Source: Gemmatimonadota bacterium
GTDB taxonomy: Bacteria; Gemmatimonadota; Gemmatimonadetes; Gemmatimonadales; Gemmatimonadaceae
Direction: 5' to 3'
Assembly (NCBI GenBank): GCA_016714015.1
Contig: JADJNZ010000001.1
Span: forward strand, 744,001 to 808,000
Length of the DNA: 64,000 bases
The notes beneath the pieces were generated by a model. The model did not search any database, was not told where the DNA came from, and saw only the letters and a list, made by a program, of their open reading frames with translations. Position numbers and translations under genes: made by a program. Positions 40,206 to 49,415 of this stretch are shown here, piece after piece (position 1 is the stretch's first letter; each line of letters begins with the position of its first letter).

Positions 40206-43200
40206 TCAGAAGCCGAGCTCGAGCATGAAGGTGAAGGTCCTGAACTGCGGATAGGTGAAGTAATCGACGCGGTACGTGAACGGGTTACCCTGCAAGCCCG
40301 AGGTGCCGGTCACGTCGGGATCGTACCCCTTGTAGTTCGTGCTCGTCCACAGGTTGCGGCCGACGAGTCCGACACGCGCCGTCTCGAACCCGATCGCGCC
40401 GAGCGGGCGCTTCACCCACGCCGACGGCAACGTGTAGTTCACGGCGAGCTCGCGGAGCCGGACATATGAGCCGTTCTCGACGAAGTAGTCGGTCGGGCTG
40501 ATGCCGTTGTAGAAGGTCTGGTAGTACGTCACCGGCTTCCGCTCGACCACCGGCTTGCTGCGCTGGTCGAACACCGGGTCACGCTGCTCATTGAACGGCC
40601 ACTGCCGGGTCAGGTTGTAGATGTCGCCCCCCACCACCGAAGTGATGAGCGTGCTGAACGACAGTCCCTTCCACTGGAACGTGGAGTTGAGCGCGAGATT
40701 GACATCCGGATTGACATCGCCGATCCGGACGACCGTCTCGCCATCCTCCGTGTAGTACTTGAGCGGACGCTCGGAGAGGGTGCGCCAGTCCGCCGCGCGG
40801 ACGAAGAAGCCCTCTTCGTTGCGCGTGTAATCGGACACGGTGCCCGTCAGGTTGCCCGAGGCGATCGTCTGCTCGAGCTGCGCCTGCGTGCGGATGAAGC
40901 GCTCGCCGTAGATCACGCCGAACGACTCCCCGGGCGCGATCTTGAAGACCTGCGTCGTCGCATCGGGGCCCGCGAGGTACGGGGCGATGCTCAGCGCGTC
41001 GATCTGCTGGCGCGTCCGGTCCGCCGTCACGTTCACGCGCCAGAACATGTCGCCGCTCGAGATGAGCACGGCGCCGAGCGCGATCTCATGCGTCGCGCCG
41101 GAGAGCGTGCCGGCGTTCTTCCACTGGTTCGTGTACCCGCTCGCTCGCGAGACCGGCGCCAGGAGGATCTGGTCGCTGGTCGTCTTGTCCGAATAGCTGT
41201 ACTCGAACGTGTAGTTCTGCAGGAAGCTGAGGTTGAATCCGATCTCGGTCTCGCGCGAGTACGCGGGCTTCAGCGCACGGTTGCCGACCGTCAGCGGCCG
41301 CGGGAATCCTCCCACGAGCGTGAAGATCTCGTACTGCGCATCGAAGCCCGGGCGAAGTCCGGCCGTTCCGTACGAGGCGCGGAGCTTGAACTCGTCGACG
41401 CCGGGCAGCGCGAGGTCCTCGGAGAGACGGTACGCCGCGGACACGCGGTTGTAGATGGCCGTCCGCTGGTCGGCACCGAAGAGCGACGACGCATCCTGCC
41501 GGACGAGCGCATCGACGATGTAGCGATCCATGATGTCGAAGGTCGTGATCGCGAAGACGTTCCGGTTGCGGATCGTGATCGTGTTCGACCCGGCGCGCAC
41601 GGGCTGACCGAGATCGGCCGCACCGAACTCAGGCACGCGCGGCACCGCAAGCGCGGCCGCCGACGCATTCAGGAGATTGTTCGACTGGTCCTCGAACACG
41701 TACGCCAGCTTCGTCGTGTTCGTGAACCATTCGAACGACCGCTGCGCCGTCAGCGTCGCGCCGATGTTGCTCGTCCGCGCCACCAACGACTGCTGGAAGA
41801 GTCCGCCGTCGTTCGCCAGCCCGCGCGAGTTGAGGAATCCCTTCGGCGTGAACGTCTTCTGCATCTGCGACGACTGCTCGTAGTTGACGTTGCCTTCCGC
41901 CGTCAGCCACTCCAGCGGCTTGTACGTCAGCTTGAAGGTGCCGTTGAAGCGGTCGCGATCGCGCGTCACCGGGCTGTTCGCCAGACCGTACAGCGGGTTC
42001 ACGACGTTGCCCGAGAGCGGCGCCCGATAGATGTTGGCGTTGAACGGCGAACCGTCCCCGTTCGGCGCCAGCAGGTCCGTGTCCGGCTCGAGGAAGCGAA
42101 GGCCGAAGAAGATGCCGGTGTTCTCGCCTTCGTCCGAGTGCGAACGGCCGTAGAACGCGCCCGCCTGGAACGTCAGCTCTTCCGTGAGCGCCTGGTCGAG
42201 ATTGACGCGGAAGTTCTGGCGGTTGAAACCGTCGAGCAGGCCGAGGACGCCCGACTCGCGGCTGTTGTGGAACGAGACGTTGAAGTTGGTGTTCCCACGA
42301 CGCTGGCCGACCGAGGCGTAGTTCGTGAGATAGGTGCCCGGGCGGAAGACCTGGCCGAGCTGATCGTAGTAGACCGGATACGGCTGGTCCGCGATCAGGT
42401 CGGCCTTCTGGACGCGGTTGCCGCCCGCGTTCAAGCGGAAGTTGCCGTCAGGAAGAAGCTCGAACTCGTGCGCCATGTTCCCCGGCACCTTGCTCGGCAA
42501 CCAGCTCTGCCCATACTCGTTGCGGAACGTGAACATCGTCTGGCCCTCGGCCAGCTGCGCGCCACGCTTCGTGAAGATCTGCACGACGCCATTCGCGGCG
42601 TCGGAGCCGTACAGCGAACTCGCCGCCGCACCCTTGATCACCTCCATCCGCTCGACATCCTCCGTGTTGATGTCGGCGAGGGTGAGCCGGGTGATCGTTC
42701 CGTCGACGATGATCAGCGGATCCGACGTGCCCGAAAGACTCGTCGCCGAGCGGAGGCGGATGGCCGGGGCCGCGCCCGGCTGGCCGGACACCGTCACCAC
42801 GCTCGCCCCGGCCACGCGGCCGGCGAGAGCACCGACGGGCGACGACGAGGGGGCTTCCTTGATCGCCGACGCATCCACCACGCCGACCGAGAAGGCCGTC
42901 TTCTTCTGCGACGTCGCGTCACCCACACCGGTCACGACGACCTGCTCGAGGTTCAGCACGTCCTTGGCGAGCTCGAAGTCCTTCTCGATGCGCCCTGCCG
43001 CGAGCGTCACCGGCGCCTGCTTGGGCGTGTACCCGATCGCGCGCACGCGCAGCGTGACGCCGCGGTTCGCATTCTGCCCGAGGGGCACGACGAACTGGTA
43101 GGTGCCGTCGACCGCGGTCGTCGCACCGACGCCGAGTTCGACGAGGCCGACGCTGGCGCCGCCGAGCGGCTGACCGGCCGTCGTCACCTTGCCGGAGAAC

Positions 43201-43295
43201 GTGACGCTCTGCGCCACGGCCACGCCGGCCGTCAGCACGATCGCCGCCGCCGCCGTGAGGAACTGCTTGAGGGCGCTCGCCCGCACACCCGCCAT
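40206..43295 (-). CDS. SusC/RagA-family TonB-dependent outer membrane transporter
   Basis: A 1029-residue TonB-dependent receptor. ATG 43295 gives a signal peptide ending AGVAVAQS. A CarboxypepD_reg-like domain (residues 32-120) precedes the TonB box region (LEQVVVTGVGDAT) and the plug, which contains the SusC hallmark ERMEVIKGAAASSLYGSDAA at about residues 215-235. The rest is a large beta-barrel ending in aromatic FTFMLELGF. It would import a ligand captured by SusD. It follows the PPC lipoprotein by 77 bases. Confidence 0.95.
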   Translation of the reverse strand: MAGVRASALKQFLTAAAAIVLTAGVAVAQSVTFSGKVTTAGQPLGGASVGLVELGVGATTAVDGTYQFVVPLGQNANRGVTLRVRAIGYTPKQAPVTLAAGRIEKDFELAKDVLNLEQVVVTGVGDATSQKKTAFSVGVVDASAIKEAPSSSPVGALAGRVAGASVVTVSGQPGAAPAIRLRSATSLSGTSDPLIIVDGTITRLTLADINTEDVERMEVIKGAAASSLYGSDAANGVVQIFTKRGAQLAEGQTMFTFRNEYGQSWLPSKVPGNMAHEFELLPDGNFRLNAGGNRVQKADLIADQPYPVYYDQLGQVFRPGTYLTNYASVGQRRGNTNFNVSFHNSRESGVLGLLDGFNRQNFRVNLDQALTEELTFQAGAFYGRSHSDEGENTGIFFGLRFLEPDTDLLAPNGDGSPFNANIYRAPLSGNVVNPLYGLANSPVTRDRDRFNGTFKLTYKPLEWLTAEGNVNYEQSSQMQKTFTPKGFLNSRGLANDGGLFQQSLVARTSNIGATLTAQRSFEWFTNTTKLAYVFEDQSNNLLNASAAALAVPRVPEFGAADLGQPVRAGSNTITIRNRNVFAITTFDIMDRYIVDALVRQDASSLFGADQRTAIYNRVSAAYRLSEDLALPGVDEFKLRASYGTAGLRPGFDAQYEIFTLVGGFPRPLTVGNRALKPAYSRETEIGFNLSFLQNYTFEYSYSDKTTSDQILLAPVSRASGYTNQWKNAGTLSGATHEIALGAVLISSGDMFWRVNVTADRTRQQIDALSIAPYLAGPDATTQVFKIAPGESFGVIYGERFIRTQAQLEQTIASGNLTGTVSDYTRNEEGFFVRAADWRTLSERPLKYYTEDGETVVRIGDVNPDVNLALNSTFQWKGLSFSTLITSVVGGDIYNLTRQWPFNEQRDPVFDQRSKPVVERKPVTYYQTFYNGISPTDYFVENGSYVRLRELAVNYTLPSAWVKRPLGAIGFETARVGLVGRNLWTSTNYKGYDPDVTGTSGLQGNPFTYRVDYFTYPQFRTFTFMLELGF

Positions 43296-43372
43296 GGGGA
43301 ACCTCGAGGCTGAGGAGATCGACTGCGTGTTCGCCCGGCGCGCGCGCCAGGTCCGGAAGAGAGAGGAAGAGA

Positions 43373-44038
43373 TCACGGGTACACCGTCGCCGTCAGGGAG
43401 GCGCCAGAGGCGTTCTCGTAGACGTCGAGCCAGACGTACCAGAACCCGGCCGCCGGCGTCGCCATCACGCAGGTCTCGTTGTTGCCCGCGTTGAAGGGAC
43501 GGCAGACCCAGTTCGCGCCACCGTACGCCGGCACGGCGTTGTAGCGCACGTACATGTCGAGGTCGCCCGTGCCGCCCGACATCACGATCTTCAGGCTGTC
43601 GCGGCCGGCCGGGACGTTGATGCGATAGTAGAGCGTATCACCGACGTTGCCGGCGATGCCAGACCGACCGACGCCACTCGAGAGCAGGACGAAGAGCGGA
43701 CTGACGGTGAAGCTGGCATCACGCTTCTTCGCGGGGTTGGCCGTCAGCGTCGCGCGGATCGCGGCGAAGCCGTCGTTGGTCGCGCTCGGGGTCACGAGGC
43801 CGCTCGGCGAGACGGTGGCGACCGTCGGATCGCTGCTCTCCCACGTGACCGCGGCCGGGTCGCCGCCGATGGTCGCGGTGAACTGCACCGGCGGATCTCC
43901 CGCCTTCACGCCCCTGAACAACGGGGTCACCACCAGTTGGGTACTGAGGTCGGTCGTCGTGTACTCATTGTCGGCGCAAGCCATCGCACCGACCGAGAGC
44001 ACGAGCGCCGCCAGTCGCGCCGCGGAACGCAGATTCAT
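43373..44038 (-). CDS. Lipoprotein with Ig-like (BIG2) and PPC domains
   Basis: A 221-residue lipoprotein (lipobox GAMAC). Residues about 35-110 are a bacterial Ig-like domain (VTWESSDPTVATVSPSGLVT). Residues about 130-221 match the pre-peptidase C-terminal (PPC) beta-sandwich (YYRINVPAGRDSLKIVMSGG, then GDLDMYVRYN and FWYVWLDVYENASGASLTA). Such domains usually sit at the end of secreted enzymes; here the pair stands alone in front of susC/susD, so it may be an accessory ligand-binding lipoprotein. ATG 44038 begins the signal peptide. Confidence 0.85.
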   Translation of the reverse strand: MNLRSAARLAALVLSVGAMACADNEYTTTDLSTQLVVTPLFRGVKAGDPPVQFTATIGGDPAAVTWESSDPTVATVSPSGLVTPSATNDGFAAIRATLTANPAKKRDASFTVSPLFVLLSSGVGRSGIAGNVGDTLYYRINVPAGRDSLKIVMSGGTGDLDMYVRYNAVPAYGGANWVCRPFNAGNNETCVMATPAAGFWYVWLDVYENASGASLTATVYP

Positions 44039-44113
44039 CGCTACTCCGTCAGAAACGTGTTGACCCGTGGGCGCGCGGAGTGCGCCACACGGAGGTGGGG
44101 GCATCGGGGGGCG

Positions 44114-44142
44114 AAGCTACGGCTTCCCGGTCCGATGCGCAA
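44114..44142 (-). promoter_or_regulatory. Candidate promoter of the PPC-susC-susD unit
   Basis: On the minus strand, TTGCGC, a 17-base spacer and TAGCTT lie about 76 bases upstream of the PPC lipoprotein start, between the stop of the upstream UnbV gene and this gene. It suggests that lipoprotein-susC-susD can be transcribed separately. Confidence 0.35.
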
Positions 44143-44157
44143 CAGTACCGTCAAACT

Positions 44158-47100
44158 TCAGTCCTGGGGGGCCCGGACCCGCAGCTCCCGATCTCCCGCG
44201 GCAAAGGTCACCCGGCTCTCCCGCCCATCCCCCCAGCGCACGACGAGCGTCGTCGCCCCGGCGGGCCGAGCAAGCACTGCCACCAGACCGTCGGTCGACC
44301 AGTGACCCGTCCCGGCCGTAACGGCGCGGACCGGTCCCGACCACCCTTGCCCCTCCAGATGGAGCAGTGCCCCGATCCCGCGCGGGTTCCCTGCCCCAGC
44401 CTCCACCCTTACCCGGAGTCCCACCGCTCCCGTCACGTTCCGCCACAAGGTGGTGCGCTCTCCGTTCTGCGCGACCGCCAGGTCCACGCGTCCGTCCCCA
44501 TCGAAATCCGCGACCGCCGACCCGCGCTGGTCGCCGCGGATCACCACCCCCGACTCCCGCACCGACAGCGCCCGGAAGCCCCCACGGCCGTCGCCGAGCA
44601 GCATCAACCCCACCCCCGCATCGAGTCGCATCGTCGCGATCTCGGTCGGGAAGAGATTCTGCGCGAGGAACAGGTCCTCGCGCCCATCGCCGTCGAAGTC
44701 GGCGACACTCACCCCATGTGCCGGTGCCCGTTGGGCCTCCGGAGGGAGCGGCCGGGGCTCGAACCGATCGCCGCGATTCAGCAGCAGCAGATGGTCGTAG
44801 GTCGTGGCCCCCACTCGCGCGGCCGAGGAGACCGCGTCGCCGAGGAGCTCATCGACCGACCGCGTCGCGAACTCATGGTACGTCTTCACCCGGTCGCGAA
44901 GCCCGGGAAGCACCAGGCCCAATCGCGCGAAGCTCTCGAGCGGCATCTCCCGCGACCGTTCGCGCGTCGCGCCGGAATCCGCCCGCGCGAAGACCAGCCC
45001 CAGCGATGTCCCGCCGAACCGCCCCGTGTGGAGCACATGCGGCCGGTCCGCGCTCGCACCCCACGGGAGATTCCGGCCCATGCTCGTCACCACGATGTCG
45101 AGGCGCCCGTCGCCGTCGGCGTCGGTGACGGCCAGCCCGTGCCAGCGACTCCGCACGCCGTCCAGCCCGAGTGCGCGCGTCGCGTCGCGCAGGCGCCCCC
45201 CTTCATTTACGAGCACGCGCACCGGCCCGAACTCGGCCGCCGCGACGAGATCCGGACGGCCGTCCCCGCTGACGTCCGCGAGCACCGCGCCCGTGACGAG
45301 GCCGAGCGAGGCGACGGCGGCGGCGTTCGCCTGATCCGGCTCGTACCGCCCATCCGGGCGGCCCAGCAACAGGCGCGACGGGGCCGGCGCCGGCCACGCA
45401 CCGCCCACGACGCGCGCGCCGACGAAGAGATCGACCCAGCCGTCGCCGTTCACGTCGCCCGCCGTCATGGCGCCGATGCTCGCCGTGTCGCCACCGAGCA
45501 GCGAACCGTCGGATCCGGGAGCACCGCCGCGGAAGGTGAACGCCAGCACCGATGGGAGCATGAGCGCGGCATCGAACGAGTCCGCCTCATAGTTCGCCTG
45601 TCCGACGGCGAGTCGCTCGCCACCGCGCCCATCCGGGATCGGCACGAGCGCAGTGAGGTCGCCGACCACCGTGGACCCGGTCCGTGGCGTGAATCGCGCG
45701 CCGGTGTTCGTCAGCACCGTGAGCGCACCGCCCTTCCCCGCGCCCACCACGAGATCCTCGCGCCCATCGTCGTTCGCATCGACCCAGGCGAGACCGGGAC
45801 CCATCTGGCTCATCCGCTCGGGCAGAAGCGTCTGCCGCTTGAAATCGTCGTAGAGCGTCTCGTGATGCGTGTGACCGGAGAGGAGTGCCGTCGCGTCGGC
45901 GAAGAGCGCCGCCGGGCGGATCGTCGCGCCGGGGACCGCAGCCGGCGGCGCGATCGCGCCGCTCGCGCGGATCTCGTACAGCCGGTTCGCCCGCGCCTCA
46001 CCGATCTCGCTCACCCGCCCGTCGCGCCAGCGCGCCATGATCCGGTGCGCGGAGTCGGCGTGTGCCGCGAAGGTGAGCAACGGCTCGCTCCCGGAGAGGT
46101 AGTGGCCGCCCGCGGTGATCTCGCGGGACTGGTCGAGCAGACCGCCGCCGCTCACCGTGACCGTCGCGCCGACGCCTCCGCCGGCGAGTCGCACGGCGAT
46201 GCGCGGCGCCGCGGCCTCGTTCCGGAAGAGCTGCGCCGGCGCGTTCAACCGCGTGACCACGACGTCGAGATCGCCATCGAGGTCGAAGTCGGCGAGCGCG
46301 AGTCCCTGCGAGATCGCCTCCGCTTCCCCGAGGCCCCATCCGCCCGGCATCGCGCGGAAGGTGACGTCACCGTTGTTCCGGAGCGCGATGCTGCGCGTCG
46401 CGAGGCGCGGGAACTCGCGTTGCTCCTCGTTCCACGGCACCCGGGGGAAGCTGTTCCGGATCCGGTCGAAGGTGTCGGCGTCGCGGATGTCCCAGCGATG
46501 TCCGTTCACGACGAGCAGGTCCTCGAACCCGTCGAGATCCACATCGAGGAAGGCCGATCCCCAGGTCCAGTCGGTCGCGGCGACGCCGGCGAAGTCCGCC
46601 ACCTGGGCCCACGATCCGTCGCCGCGATTGAGGTGCAGCATGTTGCGCATCCACTGCGGGCGGGCGACGTCGCGGCCGACCGGCTTCGGCAGCGGCGTGT
46701 GCGTGGGGATCGACACCTGCCGCGCGGCCCGCGTCGGGCTCAGCATGTCCGCCGTGAAGAGATCGACCGTCCCGTCGCGATCGATATCGCCGAAGTCCAC
46801 CGACATGCAGGTGTTGCTGGTCGCCGCGAGCGCCCACTCCGGCACGAGCCGGAAGTTCCCCGTTCCGTCGTTGAGCCAGAACTGGTCGGGGTCCTCGAAG
46901 TCGTTGCAGACGTAGAGGTCAGGCGCCCCATCGGCGTTCACATCATAGAAGCGGGCCGCGAGCGTGAAGAAGTCGGGCTCGGCCGCCAGCGGCCGGCCGG
47001 ATGCGTCGCGGAAGCGCGCGCCGCTGATGGGCACGCGCGTGAAGCGGCCTTGCCCTTGATTGAGGAAGAAGAGATCCGGATCGGCACGCTGCGATCGCAC

Positions 47101-47889
47101 GATGCCGCCGAGGTCAGGGCGATCCTCGATGCGGTACTCGTGCGCCCACTCCGGGCGCACGGCATAGCCGGTCGCGGTCTTGGTGACCACTTGGTCGAAC
47201 GCGCGCGCCTGCGGCGCGTAGGCATCGAGCGCGTTGCGCACCTTGTACGTCGCCACGTACAGGTCGAGGTCGCCGTCCCCGTCGACGTCGGCGAGCGTGA
47301 GCGTGGTCGCCGCGTACCCGCCGACGAGACCGCTGGTCGCGGTCGCGTCGGTGAAATGCCCCGCGCCGTCGTTGGTCCAGAGCACGACCGGGCCGCCATG
47401 CGTTCCCGCGAGGAGGTCCACGTCGCCATCCCCATCGACATCCGCGAGGACGGCGCCGGTCGTGGCGAGCGAATCGGTGCGCAGACCGCTCGCCGCGGTG
47501 ACGTCCTCGAACCGGAAGCCGCCGACATTGCGATAGAGCGCCGCGGGGCGCTCCACCGACGCGAGGAACAGGTCCGGCAGTCCGTCGCCATCGACGTCCC
47601 CGACCGCCGCGCCGGCCCCGATGAGCAGGTCGCGGTTCGCGAGCGCATGCGCGTCGTCGACATCGTTGCGGTGTGTCACGCCAGTGCGCGACGCGGGGAG
47701 CGCCGTGAAGCCGGCACGCGCTCCCGCCGAACCCTGCGCCGCGTCGCGCACATCGAGCGCGCGCCATCGGTGGTCCCCGGCGTCGGTCCAGGGACCGACC
47801 GCGGGCGAGACCTCCCCGCAGGCCCCGAGTGCGGCGAGCGCGCCCAGCGCGGCGACGCGACCGCGCCACCCGGCGCGCGAGGCGATCAC
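44158..47889 (-). CDS. Giant FG-GAP/VCBS lipoprotein with two UnbV domains (CRTAC1-like)
   Basis: A 1243-residue lipoprotein (lipobox LGAC) starting at GTG 47889, which overlaps the haloperoxidase stop (GTGA). Residues about 80-560 and 650-1140 hold FG-GAP/VCBS beta-propeller repeats with calcium-binding loops such as DVDGDGLPDLFLAS, DVDGDGDVDLL and DFDLDGDLDVV. Two ASPIC/UnbV-like modules are seen: one in the middle (PRIAVRLAGGGVGATVTVSG) and one at the C-terminus (VGLRVRVEAGAGNPRGIGAL). Proteins of this build are secreted or surface bound; no enzyme activity is established. Translational coupling to the haloperoxidase suggests a joint function. Confidence 0.9.
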   Translation of the reverse strand: MIASRAGWRGRVAALGALAALGACGEVSPAVGPWTDAGDHRWRALDVRDAAQGSAGARAGFTALPASRTGVTHRNDVDDAHALANRDLLIGAGAAVGDVDGDGLPDLFLASVERPAALYRNVGGFRFEDVTAASGLRTDSLATTGAVLADVDGDGDVDLLAGTHGGPVVLWTNDGAGHFTDATATSGLVGGYAATTLTLADVDGDGDLDLYVATYKVRNALDAYAPQARAFDQVVTKTATGYAVRPEWAHEYRIEDRPDLGGIVRSQRADPDLFFLNQGQGRFTRVPISGARFRDASGRPLAAEPDFFTLAARFYDVNADGAPDLYVCNDFEDPDQFWLNDGTGNFRLVPEWALAATSNTCMSVDFGDIDRDGTVDLFTADMLSPTRAARQVSIPTHTPLPKPVGRDVARPQWMRNMLHLNRGDGSWAQVADFAGVAATDWTWGSAFLDVDLDGFEDLLVVNGHRWDIRDADTFDRIRNSFPRVPWNEEQREFPRLATRSIALRNNGDVTFRAMPGGWGLGEAEAISQGLALADFDLDGDLDVVVTRLNAPAQLFRNEAAAPRIAVRLAGGGVGATVTVSGGGLLDQSREITAGGHYLSGSEPLLTFAAHADSAHRIMARWRDGRVSEIGEARANRLYEIRASGAIAPPAAVPGATIRPAALFADATALLSGHTHHETLYDDFKRQTLLPERMSQMGPGLAWVDANDDGREDLVVGAGKGGALTVLTNTGARFTPRTGSTVVGDLTALVPIPDGRGGERLAVGQANYEADSFDAALMLPSVLAFTFRGGAPGSDGSLLGGDTASIGAMTAGDVNGDGWVDLFVGARVVGGAWPAPAPSRLLLGRPDGRYEPDQANAAAVASLGLVTGAVLADVSGDGRPDLVAAAEFGPVRVLVNEGGRLRDATRALGLDGVRSRWHGLAVTDADGDGRLDIVVTSMGRNLPWGASADRPHVLHTGRFGGTSLGLVFARADSGATRERSREMPLESFARLGLVLPGLRDRVKTYHEFATRSVDELLGDAVSSAARVGATTYDHLLLLNRGDRFEPRPLPPEAQRAPAHGVSVADFDGDGREDLFLAQNLFPTEIATMRLDAGVGLMLLGDGRGGFRALSVRESGVVIRGDQRGSAVADFDGDGRVDLAVAQNGERTTLWRNVTGAVGLRVRVEAGAGNPRGIGALLHLEGQGWSGPVRAVTAGTGHWSTDGLVAVLARPAGATTLVVRWGDGRESRVTFAAGDRELRVRAPQD

Positions 47890-49346
47890 GGCGTCATCCG
47901 CGTCCGCAGCGCCTTCACGCGGTCGCCGATGCAGGTCCCCTGCGTCACGCCGTCCACCACCGCGGGGAGATAGTGCACGCCCGCGTACACCCGCGACCAC
48001 GCGACCTCATCGCGCGCCGCAGTGAACGACGCGAAGGGGCGAGCAGGCTGTCCGACGTCGACCTGGCTCGAGTCCACGAACGCGATGGTGTCCCCCAATT
48101 GCGCGATGAGCACCTGCACGGCCGCGGCCGACTGCACCGAATGACCGCTCGTGTACTCCGGGAACGGCGGCGTCGGGATCACCGTGCGATACGACGGGTC
48201 GAAGACGCGCTGCACGTACGCGACGGGACGCACCACCATCGAGCGGTACTTCTCCTTCCAGCACCCGATGAAGGCGTCGGCGATGGCGAGCGACGTGAGC
48301 GCGTACAGCTCGGCGGCCGCCGGCGCCGAGAGACCCCGGCGTTCGACCATCTGGTTCACGACACTGATCCAGTGGAAGCCCGGCGTCCCGGTCGCGACGG
48401 GGTTGTCCGCCCAGAAGAGCGCGACGTTGCGCTTCTCCGGCGTGAGCGCCTTGACCGTGTCGTGGAAGGCCTTGGCCATCTCGTAGAACGGCGTCCCGGG
48501 CTTCTCGGAATACGCCGGAGGCGGAGGCGCAGCGCACTCGTCGCCGTCCCGGATCACGAAGGGACGCAGCGTGCCCCAGTACGGCTCGGTGGGCTTGGTC
48601 GGGTTGAAGCTCGGGAGCGTCGTCGGCCCCGCTTCCTTCGGCCGATTCGCGAACACGGCCTTCTCGCTCGCATTGTCGGCCTCGAGACGCACGTTCGGAT
48701 TGTCCGTCGAGACGAGATCCGACTGGCCTGACAACGTCTGCGGGACATACTGGTCGAGCGTCGCGGTGTTCTCCCACTGGTCCCGCCGCTTCGGCGGGTC
48801 CCAGACGAGAGCGCGGGAGGCGAAGAACCCGTCCTCGGCGGCCCAGCCGAGCAACGCAGCGCCGAGGGCGCGACCGTGCGCCTCGGAGGCGGCACGCTCC
48901 TCCTCGGACACGCCCGCCGTCACGCGAGCAGCCATCTGTGCCGCAGCGAGCGAGTCGGCCGTGTTGCGCGTGGACGCCAGACCGTCGCGAAACAGCGAGT
49001 CGATCACCACGCGCTCGGCGACGGCCGCGACGATCGCCCCGTCGACCTGCGTGCCGTCGGGGACCTTCGGCAGTTCGGCGAGCCCGTTCAGCTGTCCGGC
49101 GAGCGAGCGAAGTCCCGAACGCGGATCGGACGCGTATCCCTCGAACAGCGCGAGCGACGCATACGCCGAGATGCGCGAGGCGACCGGCGGACCGAGGCGC
49201 TCGCTGCGGACTGACGCGAGCGAGCTGCGCATCCACTGCGCGACGAGCTGGGGATCGGGAGCGGCGGCCTCGCGCTGACAGGCGGCGAGAAGGACCAGCG
49301 CGGATGCGGCGCGGAGCAGGTCACGCGCGCGGAGCGAAGGGGGCAT
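47886..49346 (-). CDS. Vanadium-dependent haloperoxidase / PAP2-like lipoprotein
   Basis: A 486-residue exported lipoprotein (lipobox LLAAC). The three anion-binding motifs of the haloperoxidase/acid phosphatase fold are present near the C-terminus: KEKYRSMVVRP around residue 365, PEYTSGHSVQSAA around 397, and SRVYAGVHYLPAVVDG around 452. The long helical N-terminal part and the length match vanadium haloperoxidase-like proteins more than small PAP2 phosphatases. It could oxidise halides with peroxide or act as a phosphatase; sequence alone does not decide. It leads the surface locus. Confidence 0.87.
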   Translation of the reverse strand: MPPSLRARDLLRAASALVLLAACQREAAAPDPQLVAQWMRSSLASVRSERLGPPVASRISAYASLALFEGYASDPRSGLRSLAGQLNGLAELPKVPDGTQVDGAIVAAVAERVVIDSLFRDGLASTRNTADSLAAAQMAARVTAGVSEEERAASEAHGRALGAALLGWAAEDGFFASRALVWDPPKRRDQWENTATLDQYVPQTLSGQSDLVSTDNPNVRLEADNASEKAVFANRPKEAGPTTLPSFNPTKPTEPYWGTLRPFVIRDGDECAAPPPPAYSEKPGTPFYEMAKAFHDTVKALTPEKRNVALFWADNPVATGTPGFHWISVVNQMVERRGLSAPAAAELYALTSLAIADAFIGCWKEKYRSMVVRPVAYVQRVFDPSYRTVIPTPPFPEYTSGHSVQSAAAVQVLIAQLGDTIAFVDSSQVDVGQPARPFASFTAARDEVAWSRVYAGVHYLPAVVDGVTQGTCIGDRVKALRTRMTP

Positions 49347-49415
49347 CGCGGACTCGGGAGTGAGGGAGGGACCCGTCCAACATAAGGTCCCTTCCTCGTC
49401 CCGAGGAGCCCGCGG

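Noticed and set aside
41088..43313. Plus-strand open frame of about 741 codons opposite susC
   Set aside because: It lies entirely within the susC gene and shows only Arg/Glu/Val-rich low-complexity translation, a codon-bias artefact.
44080..47973. Very long plus-strand open frame (about 1297 codons) opposite the UnbV lipoprotein gene
   Set aside because: It is Arg/Pro/His-rich, has no recognisable domain, and is fully antisense to a gene with clear FG-GAP repeats; such frames are common in GC-rich DNA.
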